This document shows positions 24,001-36,100 of a stretch of 64,000 nucleotides of DNA, in pieces. Location: contig OX463781.1 in the NCBI GenBank assembly GCA_949825025.1, forward strand, positions 2,457,066-2,521,065, read 5' to 3'. Origin of the DNA: Siphlonurus alternatus (lineage: Eukaryota > Arthropoda > Insecta > Ephemeroptera > Siphlonuridae). Numbering within the stretch: position 1 is the stretch's first letter; each line of letters starts with the position of its first letter. The notes under the pieces are model-generated. The model was not told the DNA's origin and searched no databases. It was given only the letters and a program-made list of their open reading frames with translations. The translations under genes were made by a program, and so were the position numbers.

Positions 24001-25730
24001 AAAACTCTTCTTCCTTTTCTGTCTGCTATTTGCTTCAATGCGAGCCGTGTAAAAGAGCTAGCGTTAGCCTTCCATATTATATAGTTCAGAAGTTAGGCCG
24101 TATCAAATGAAGCTGGCTCATGGTTTGGACTGTGCCGATCAACTTTCCTTTATATCAAGTTACCAAGGTATCAAGGTACCAAGTTATCAAGGTACGCCAC
24201 CGATTGGATCAATGTTAAAAGACTTAGCCAATCACGTTCAAGTATTTTAGGCCCATCGTACCTCGAAACTTTAAATGTGCCCATTATGCAATGCTAATTT
24301 TGAAATTTCACAATGCGATGGGGCCTAAAAATTTACCAAAATTGACGCACGAAATGCGTGCGTGTCTTAACCTGCATGAAGGAATGTTGGTGCCAATGTG
24401 CTACACTAGCGGCACCATGCTCAAACACCATGAAGCTTTGGTAATGCTTGTTAATTTTTTGGCCATAAAACATGAAGGTCTCTCTCTAGTGGTCTCTGCT
24501 TGAACAGTGTTACTTTACCTTCTTCTTCTTCGTGTGCTATAGAGAAGTCGAGGTCCATTGGTCCGGAGATGTCCGGCAGCTGCTCGTCAGGGTGTAGGGC
24601 CATCAATTCGTCAGACTCGAGGTCCGAGAGAACCTCCAGTTCGGCAGTGGCGATGTCACCGCACGGCAGGAGTTCTTGGATTGCAGCGTCCATGTTGGGT
24701 CCAGTCACACTGAAGTCCAGCACGTTGTCAGAGTCAAGCAGTGGATTTTGCTCCGCCTTACGTTTCATGGCTGCCTGCTTGCGTCGCTGGTATATACTGG
24801 TCGCGGGTTTGGTAGGGAAGAGATCAACGTTTGGAATGTAATCAGGATGTTGGGACATATGTGATGGGCGACCTGGAAAATTGAATTTTATCAAAAAAAA
24901 AAATTCTTTTTTCCTGAAATTACATAAATATGCATGCAGTACAGTACTGTATGCACTATATAACTATATACTGTACAGCACAGCACTACAGAGCAGTCAA
25001 ATACTGTAATTCATCAGCTGGAAATGCTGAAATATAACTTATTAGAATGCTGTAAACTTCCCCTGCAGTATGTATAATTATAGTATGTTTATTGTAAAGT
25101 CTTCGCCTTGGAAAATTTCTCTTTGCAGCCTTGTTAATCACCATTTCCCGTAAGAATAATACAGGGCATGGTGATTAACAAGGCTGCAAGTGGGAAATTA
25201 TCCAAGTTGACAAGTGTACCAAGAATAATGTTAATATTGAGTACTGTATGCATGTACTGCACAACTACGTTATTATAGCATTCTGATTGGTTGGGTGCCA
25301 AAATTTAAGGTATTTGCTACTTTTACTGACAGGGGACTTAAAAATGTCCTATTATTTACATCAAATCGGCAACGATGTTTATTGAATTTGGAAGGTTAGT
25401 CAATGCATTTCTTTTTATTGCTACATATAATACTTTGATGCCAAACGACGTTCATGACGTCACCCGGACTGTGTATAGACACTTTTAGGACCCCCGCCAG
25501 TACATGTACAATATGCATACTGTACATGCAGTATGATATGCATTAGATTCACACAAAAACTTCCTAGTTGATGGCTACCATACTGGAATGCATCATGCTG
25601 TATGCATATGCACATGAAATGCATAAATATGTTCAGTACTGCACTGTAAAAACTTGTATGATAAATGCACAATATGCTATCAATACCATGTATGCATATG
25701 ATACCGGTACAGGATGCATATATATATACA

Positions 25731-25783
<53 letters not shown>

Positions 25784-28700
25784 TATATTATAAATGGATA
25801 ATATGCATACAGTATCATACTGGTATGCATACTTAGCGCTGAGTGCGTAGTATGCATATGCTGCTGAAATGTTAAAAGATATAGATAAAGATTAGTTTAT
25901 ACTGCGGCAGTTGTGGCTATAACACCACTATGGCTCACAGTTTGTGTCTTGCTTGAGGTCACCAGCTCCCTGAACTTCTCAATCCTGTCCATGCCCACCT
26001 CCGCAGACCCCAACAGATTCCACTCTCTCGCCGTCCTCCTGATAAAAGAATACTTTCCCACATCATCGTTGCTTCCCTGATACTCGAGCTTCCATTCATG
26101 GTCCCTTCTCCCCAAATATCTCCCCCTGTCCACTTTTCCACTCATCTCCTCCCAACCCTTGGCGTTCCTTGTAATTTTGTACATTGTTGTCAATCTAATT
26201 TGCCTCCTCCTTTCCTCCAGCGAGCTCCATCCCAGTTCTCCAATCATTTGTGTGACACTCTCCCTTTCCTTACGAATTTCCTTTCCGTCACTCACCAGTT
26301 TCCAGCTTCCCATTTTGCCAGTCACTCTTCTGGCCGCTCTTCTCTGTATCTTTTCCAGTTCCTTCTTACCCTTCGTCCTATATGGGTCCCAAACGTTGCA
26401 TCCATATTCCAACATTGGTCGGATAAGTGTTTTGTGCGCATTTTCCCTGATTTCCCTCCCCGTTCCTTTCAAATTTCTCATTACAAACTCCAGATTTCTT
26501 CTTCCTTTATTGTGATGTATGCAATTTGGTCATTCCAGTTAAGCTTACATTGCATTACTACAGTACCCCTAAATATTTATATTTCTTTTCCTCTTTAAGT
26601 TCAGCTCCGTCCATTTTATGGTACGGTTATAATAAAAATAAGTTACGATAATGATTAAAAGAGTTAACTTTCCAAATAGCTCTAAAAGAGCCCATTCTGA
26701 AAAAGTATATCACACCATGGCAAATTTTGACTTACCGGAGCTAATTAATTTGGAAGGTGCAATGTTTTTCTTACGCGGTCACTCAGCTGACGCGACAGAC
26801 ACGCGTGAAGTTTGCTTCAAGCCGATAATAAACGCTATGCGCATGCGCGCTGAAAAGCCGCCACAAACGTTAGATAAAAAGAGGTACAACGAGAGGAAAG
26901 TGAATATAAGGAATGATTTGTGAAACAATATATGATTAAATTGGAAAATGCATTCTTGCGAATTTATATTGCGCTGAAATTGATAGAGCGACTTAATTTC
27001 TACTGACATTTCAAACATATATTAAAAGATATTAAATTAAACGACAACAAAAATTTGCATTCTTAATTAATTTTGATAAAATAACAGAATATTGAGGCAT
27101 GCATGACTAATATATATACGATTAAAATATTAAAACAATGAAAACCATTGTAATTCAATAAAGCTATAAACTTAGGGGTGAGGTGCTACTCACATTTCCT
27201 AACCATACCAGTCTTTAGTTCCACCTACATATCATTTTTAAATTGAAATAATATTTTATTTTTTAAAATTCAAGTATTTGGTTTAAAATATAAAATTAAT
27301 TAAATAAAGAATTGTTGCGTATTTTAATCTACCTGTAATATTCAGGGTGTGGTGCTACTGACATTTCCTAACTTTACCAGTCGTTAGTTCCACCTACAAA
27401 ACATTTTAAAATTGAAATTATACTTATTATAATTTTGTAAAATTAAAGTTTTGGGTTGAAAATTTAAAATTAATTAAATAAAACATTGTTGCGTACTTTA
27501 ATCTACCTGTAAATTTCAGGGTGAGGTGCTACTGACATTTATTAACTATACCAGTCCACCTACAAAACATTTTGAAATTAATATTACTTTTTATGTTATA
27601 AAATTTAAGTTTTTGGTGTAAAATAAAAAACAATTAAATAAAACATTGTTACGTACTTTAATCTACATGTAATTAACAGGGTGAGGTGCTATTGACATTT
27701 TCTAACTATACCAGTCTTTAGTTCCACCTACAAAACATTCTGAAATTGAAATTATATTTTATTTTTTAAAATTCAAGTTTTTGGTTTAAAATATAAAATT
27801 AATTAAATAAACAATTGTTGCGTATTTTAATCGACCTGTAATTAACAGGGTAAGGTGCTACTGACATTTCCTAACTATACCAATCTTAAGTTCCACCTAC
27901 AAAACATTTTTAAATTAAAATAATATTTTATTTTGTGAAATTCAAGTTCTTGGTTTAAAATATAAAATAAATTAAATAAAACATTGTTGCGTACATTAAT
28001 CTACATGTAATTATCAGAGTGAATTGCTACTGACATTTCCTAACTATACCAGTCTTTAGTTCCACCTACAAAACTTTTTTAAATTGAAATTATATTTATT
28101 TTTGTAAAATTCAAGTTTTTGGTTGAAAATTTAAAATTAATTAAATAAAACATTGTTGCGTACATTAATCAACATGTAATTGTCAGGGTAAGGTGCTACT
28201 GACATGTCCTAACTATTCCAGTCTTGTGTTCCACCTTCAAAACATTTTAAAATTGAAATTATACTTAATTTTGTAAAATTCAAGTTTTGGGTTGAAAATT
28301 TAAAATTCATTAAATAAAACATTGTTGCGTACTTTAATCTACCTGTAAATTTCAGGGTGAGGTGCTACTGACATTTATTAACTATACCAGTCTTTAGTTC
28401 CACCTACAAAACATTTTGAAATTAATATTACTTTTTATTTTAAAAAATTTAAGTTTTTGGTGTAAAATAAAAAACAAATTAAATAAAACATTGTTACGTA
28501 CTTTAATCTACATGTAATTAACAGGGTGAGGTGCTATTGACATATTCTAACTATACCAGTCGTTAGTTCCACCTACAAAACATTTTAAAATTGAAATTAT
28601 TTTTAATTTTGTAAAATTCAAGTTTTGGGTTGAAAATTTAAAATTAATTAAATAAAACATTGTTGCGTACATTAATCTACATGTAATTGTCAGGGTAAGG

Positions 28701-31700
28701 TGCTACTGACATTTTCTAACTATACCAGTCTTTAGTTCCACCTACAAAACATTCTGAAATTGAAATTATATTTTATTTTTTAAAATTCAAGTTTTTGGTT
28801 TAAAATATAAAATTAATTAAATAAACAATTGTTGCGTATTTTAATCGACCTGTAATTAACAGGGTAAGGTGCTACTGACATTTCCTAACTATACCAATCT
28901 TAAGTTCCACCTACAAAACATTTTTAAATTAAAATAATATTTTATTTTGTGAAATTCAAGTTCTTGGTTTAAAATATAAAATAAATTAAATAAAACATTG
29001 TTGCGTACATTAATCTACATGTAATTATCAGGGTGAATTGCTACTGACATTTCCTAACTATACCAGTCTTTAGTTCCACCTACAAAACTTTTTTAAATTG
29101 AAATTATATTTATTTTTGTAAAATTCAAGTTTTTGGTTGAAAATTTAAAATTAATTAAATAAAACATTGTTGCGTACATTAATCAACATGTAATTGTCAG
29201 GGTAAGGTGCTACTGACATGTCCTAACTATTCCAGTCTTTATTTCCACCTACAAAACATTTTGAAATTGAAATTACATTTAATTTTGTAAGATTCAAGTT
29301 TTTAGTTGAAAATATAAAATTAATTAAATAAAACATTGTTGCGTACATTAATCTACATGTAATTAACAGGGTGAATTGTTACTGACATTTCCTAACTATA
29401 CCAATCTTAAGTTCCACCTACAAAACATTTTAAAATTGAAATTATATTTAATTTTGTGAAATACAAGATTTTGGTTGAAAATACAAAATTAATTAAATAA
29501 AACATTGTTGCGTACATTAATCTACATGTAATTGTCAGGGTAAGGTGCTACTGACATTTCCAAACTATACCAGTCTTTCCTTCAACCTACAAAACTTTTT
29601 AAAATTGAAATTATATATAATTTTGTAAGATTCAAGTTTTTAGTTGAAAATATAAAATTAATTAAATAAAACATTGTTGCGTATATTAATCTACATGTAA
29701 TTGTCAGGGTAAGGTGCTACTGATATTTCCTAACTATACCAGTCTTTAGTTCCACCTACAAAACTTTTTAAAATTGAAATTATATTTAATTTTGTAAGGT
29801 TCAAGTTTTTAGTTGAAAATATAAAATTAATTAAATAAAACATTGTTGCCTACTTTAATCTACATGTAATTGTCAGGGGGAGATTTTGGTGATGTTATTA
29901 ATATTTGCCAACTGTTCCAGTGTTTAGTTCCACCAAGAAAACACATTTAATTCGTAACCATATTTTTTTTTAATAATTTTGGTTCAAAATACTGTATAAA
30001 ATTTATTAAAAAAATATTGTTGCCTATTTTAATCTTACTGGAATTTTTAGGGCGAGTTGCTTCTAGAATTTGCTAACTTTCAATTCTTTAGTTCCAGTAA
30101 AAAAACGTGATTTTTTATTAATCGATTATTTTTTAAAACAATAATGTTTCTGGGCTAAAACATATCATTAATTTAAAAGCATCGTTGTTGCGTATTTTAA
30201 TTAAGTCGTTATTTTTAAGGTGACATGCTACTAACATCTGCTAACTTTTCCAATCAAATCTTTCACCAACAAAACAATTTTAGATCAAGATATAAATTTC
30301 ATATAAAATTTATAGAGTTGAATATATATATAAAAAAAAAATCAATGTTTTGTATTAAAAAAAAAAAAAAAAGGGCGTGCTGCTACTGATATTTGCCAAT
30401 AAAACACTCATTACTTCTATCAACAAAATCTTAAGTGTTGTTAGATTTATTTTATTTTAATAAAATAGAGTTTTTTTATTTTTTAAAAATATTTTCATAA
30501 AATTGATCCGAAAGACATTGTTGCGTATTTTAATCGTGCCTGTTAGGGTGTTCTACTAATAACATTTGCTAACTTTTCCAGTCATTATTTCCAATAAAAA
30601 AACACTTTATATTTGTAAGTACATTGCATTTTTTTAGGATTGGAAATTTTTCAAATTAAAATATGTAATATATTAAAAAAAGCACTGTTGGCTATTTCAA
30701 TCATGAAAATATTTTATGGGCAAGTTGTTGCTGAAATTTGCTAACCATGAAACTAATAAGTTCCACAACAGAGCACTTACGTTTCGAAATTACATTTCAT
30801 TTTTCAAAACTTTTAATTTTTATGGTTCGAAATATATAATTGTTAAGAAAAGCATTATTGCGTATTGTAATCAAGCTGGAATTTTTAGGGCAACCTGCTA
30901 CTAACAGTAGCCAACTATTCTAGTCACTAATTTTACCAACAAAACAATTTGCATTCAAAAGTCATTTCTTTTAACAATTCAGCTTGTTAATGGCCACAAA
31001 TATAGTGATCATTATAAAGGCATTGTTGTGTACTTCAATGCAGATTATAATTTTTTGGTATGCTGACACTTACTTTTTCTAGCTAGAAAATTGTTCAGAT
31101 TAAACAACAAAATACTTTGTATTAAAAATGTTTTTTTTTATGAAAAAAAAACTGTCTCGTTTACAGAGATATTAATAAATAATTTAAAAAGGCATTTAAT
31201 GCTGAGTATTTCAATCAACGTGATATTTTATTAACAGGTTGCTGCTGACTTTTGTTACTAATGAAACAAAGTTTCTTAACCAACAATCCACTTTATTTGT
31301 AAAGTTATAATATTTTTAATAAAATTAAACAATGTTAATTATTGGGAAGTAACACATTACTAATTGAATAAGCATTGTTGCGTACGGAATTTAGTTACAG
31401 ATAAGTTGCTACTGACAATAGCTGTAGAAGTAACCATCAAATTTTTTACTTAAATTTAATCATTTAAACAGGCTTTCTTCTCCTGATTTACAAATGAAGG
31501 TGAACTGAAGTACTTCGGTAAAAAAGCATTAAAGCTGTGTTTAGAGACATTTCCTGACAATGCTCCTTATTTTCAAAATTTAGCATTCTTACCCATTTGA
31601 TATGTTTATTACATTATAAAGAACTATTATTCTAATAAATTTAATACAATGAATGGGTAAGACTGCTAAATTTTGAAAATAAGGAGCATTGTCAGGAAAT

Positions 31701-33067
31701 GTCTCTGAACACATATTTAATGCTTTTGTTACCAAGTACTTCAGTTCAACTTCATTTGTAAATCAGAAGAAGAAAGCCTGTTTAAATGATTAAATTTAAG
31801 TAAGAAAATTTGATGGTTACTTCTACAGCTATTGTCAGTAGCAACTTGTCTGTAACTAAATTCCGTACGCAACAATGCTTTTTCAATTAATAATGTGTTA
31901 ATTGCCAATAATTAACAATGTTTAATTTTATTAAAAATATTATAACTTTATAAATAAAGTGGATTGTTGGTTAAGAAACTTACTTTCATTAGTAACAAAT
32001 GTCAGCAGCAACCTGTCAAAAAATTATATACATGTTGACATACATTGTCAGCAACATATTGTATACATTTTAATTTAAAAATACGTTTTATACCTTGAAC
32101 ATTTAATTAAAAAGAAAGAAATAAATTTTCAACCAAAGTGGTTTGTTGGGTAAGAAATTTACGTTTTTAAGTAGCAAAAGTCAGCAGCAACTTGTCAATA
32201 AAATATCACGTTGATTGAAATACGCAGCGTTAAATGCTTTTTTAAATTATTTATTAATATCTCTGTAAACGAGACAGGCACTTAGTTTTCATAAAAAAAA
32301 ACATATTTAATACAAAGTATTTTGTTGGTTAATCTGAACAATTTTCTAGCTAGGAAATGTAAGTGTCAGCATACCCAAAAATTATTATCTGCATTGAAGT
32401 ACGCAACAATGCCTTAATAATGACCACTATATATATATATATATTTGTGACCATTAACAAGCTGAATTGTTAAAAAAAATGACTTATGAATGTAAATTGT
32501 TTTGTTGGTAAAATTAATGACTAAAATAGTTGGCTACTGTTAGTAGCAGGTTGCCCTAAAAATTCCAGCTTGATTTAAATACGCAATAATGCTTTTCTTA
32601 ACAATTATATATTTCGAACCATAAAAATTAAAAGTTTTGAAAAATGAAATGTAATTTCGAAACGTAAGTGCTCTGTTGTGGAACTTATTAGTTTCATGGT
32701 TAGCAAATTTCAGCAACAACTTGCCCATAAAATATTTTCATGATTGAAATACGCAACAGTGCTTTTTTTAATATATTATATATTTTAATTCGAAAATTTT
32801 TCATTCCAAAAAAATGCAATGTGCTTACAAATATAAAGTGGTTTGTTATTGGAAATATAGACTGGAAAAGTTTGCAAATGTTATTAGTAGAACACCCTAA
32901 CAGGCACGATTAAAATACGCAACAATGTCTTTCGGATCATTTTTATGAAAATATTTTTTAGAACCTAAAAAACTCTATTTTATAAAAATAAAATATATCT
33001 AAAAACACTGAAGATGTTGTTGATAGAAGTAATGTGATTTTATTGGCAAATATCAGTAGCAACACGC

Positions 33068-33130
<63 letters not shown>

Positions 33131-36100
33131 AATACAAAACACTGATTTTTTTTATATATATTCAACTCTAATTTTATATGAAATTTATGTCTTGATCCAA
33201 AATTGTTTTGTTGGTGAAAGATTTGATTGGAAAAGTTAGCACATGTTAGTAGCAGGTCACCTTAAAAATTCCGGCTAAATTAAAATAAGCATTAACGCTT
33301 TTTTTTAATTAATGATATAATGATATATTTTAGCCAAGAAACTTTATTGTTTTAAAAAATAATCGATTAATAAAAAATCACGTTTTGCTGCTGGAACTAA
33401 AGAATTGAAAAGTTAGCAAATTCTAGTAGCAGCTCGCCCTAAAATTTCCAGTTTGATTAAACTAGGCAACCACACTTTTCTAATAAATTTTATACACTAC
33501 GTATTTTGAACCAAAATTAAAATTAAATATAGTACGAAATAAATGTGCTTTCTTGGTGGAACAAAACACTGGAAAAGTTAGCAAATATTATTAACATCTC
33601 TCCATAAAAATTTCAGGTAGATTAGAGCATGCAGCAATGTTTTATTTAATTAATTTTATATTTTCAACTAAAAACTTGAATCTTACAAAATTAAATATAA
33701 TTTCAATATTAAAAAGTTTTGTAGGTGGAACTAAAGACTGTTATAGTTAGGACATGTCAGTAGCACCTTACCCTGACAATTACATGTAGATTAATGTACG
33801 CAACAATGTTTTATTTAATTAATTTTATATTTTCAACTAAAAACTTGTATTTTACAAAATTAAATATAATTTCAATTTTAAAAAGTTTTGTAGGTGGAAC
33901 TAATGACTGGTATGGTTAGGAAATGTCAGTAGCAATTCACCCTGATAATTACATGTAGATTAAAGTACGCAACAATGTTTTATTTAATTAATTTTATATT
34001 TTCAACTAAAAACTTGAATCTTACAAAATTAAATATAATTTCAATTTTAAAAAGTTTTGTAGGTGGAACTAACGACTGGTATAGTTAGAAAATGTCAGTA
34101 GCCCCTTACCCTGACAATTACATGTAGATTAATGTACGCAACAATGTTTTATTTAATTAATTTTATATTTTCAACTAAAAACTTGTATTTTACAAAATTA
34201 TATATAATTTCAATTTTAAAATGTTTTGTAGGTGGGACTAAAGACTGGTATAGTTAGAAAATGTCAGTAGCACTTTACCCTGAAAATAACAGGTAGATTA
34301 AAGAACGCAACAATGCTTTATTTAATTAACTTTATATTTTAAACCAAAAACTTGAATTTTAAAAAATAAAATATAATTTCAATTTCAGAATGTTTTGTAG
34401 GTGGAACTAAAGACTGGTATAGTTAGGAAATGTCAGTAGCACTTTACCCTGAAAATAACAGGTAGATTAAAGAACGCAACAATGCTTTATTTAATTAACT
34501 TTATATTTTAAACCAAAAACTTGAATTTTAAAAAATAAAATATAATTTCAATTTCAGAATGTTTTGTAGGTGGAACTAAAGACTGGTATAGTTAGGAAAT
34601 GTCAGTAGCAATTCACCCTGATAATTACATGTAGATTATTGTACGCAACAATGTTTTATTTAATTAATTTTATATTTTCAACTAAAAACTTGAATCTTAC
34701 AAAATTAAATGTAATTTCAATTTCAAAATGTTTTGTAGGTGGAACTAACGACTGGAATAGTTAGGATATGTCAGTAGCACCTCACCCTGAAAATTACAGG
34801 TAGATTAATGTACGCAACAATGTTTTATTTAATTAATTTTATATTTTCAACTAAAAACTTGAATTTTACAAAAATAAATATAATTTCAATTTAAAAAAGT
34901 TTTGTAGGTGGAACTAAAGACTGGTATAGTTAGGAAATGTCAGTAGCAATTCACTCTGATAATTACATGTAGATTAATGTACGCAACAATGTTTTATTTA
35001 ATTTATTTTATATTTTAAACCAAGAACTTGAATTTCACAAAATAAAATATTATTTTAATTTAAAAATGTTTTGTAGGTGGAACTTAAGATTGGTATAGTT
35101 AGGAAATGTCAGTAGCACCTTACCCTGTTAATTACAGGTCGATTAAAATACGCAACAATTGTTTATTTAATTAATTTTATATTTTAAACCAAAAACTTGA
35201 ATTTTAAAAAATAAAATATAATTTCAATTTCAGAATGTTTTGTAGGTGGAACTAAAGACTGGTATAGTTAGAAAATGTCAATAGCACCTCACCCTGTTAA
35301 TTACATGTAGATTAAAGTACGTAACAATGTTTTATTTAATTGTTTTTTATTTTACACCAAAAACTTAAATTTTATAAAATAAAAAGTAATATTAATTTCA
35401 AAATGTTTTGTAGGTGGAACTAAAGACTGGTATAGTTAATAAATGTCAGTAGCACCTCACCCTGAAATTTACAGGTGGATTAAAGTACGCAACAATGTTT
35501 TATTTAATTAATTTTAAATTTTCAACCCAAAACTTTAATTTTACAAAATTATAATAAGTATAATTTCAATTTTAAAATGTTTTGTAGGTGGAACTAACGA
35601 CTGGTAAAGTTAGGAAATGTCAGTAGCACCACACCCTGAATATTACAGGTAGATTAAAATACGCAACAATTCTTTATTTAATTAATTTTATATTTTAAAC
35701 CAAATACTTGAATTTTAAAAAATAAAATATTATTTCAATTTAAAAATGATATGTAGGTGGAACTAAAGACTGGTATGGTTAGGAAATGTGAGTAGCACCT
35801 CACCCCTAAGTTTATAGCTTTATTGAATTACAATGGTTTTCATTGTTTTAATATTTTAATCGTATATATATTAGTCATGCATGCCTCAATATTCTGTTAT
35901 TTTATCAAAATTAATTAAGAATGCAAATTTTTGTTGTCGTTTAATTTAATATCTTTTAATATATGTTTGAAATGTCAGTAGAAATTAAGTCGCTCTATCA
36001 ATTTCAGCGCAATATAAATTCGCAAGAATGCATTTTCCAATTTAATCATATATTGTTTCACAAATCATTCCTTATATTCACTTTCCTCTCGTTGTACCTC

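Noticed and set aside
26098..26598. 166-codon plus-strand frame
   Set aside because: Antisense of the LINE RT fragment.
27180..29880. CRISPR-like regular repeats
   Set aside because: Units of about 170 bp are contiguous and diverged throughout, without short repeats and unique spacers; the context is eukaryotic.
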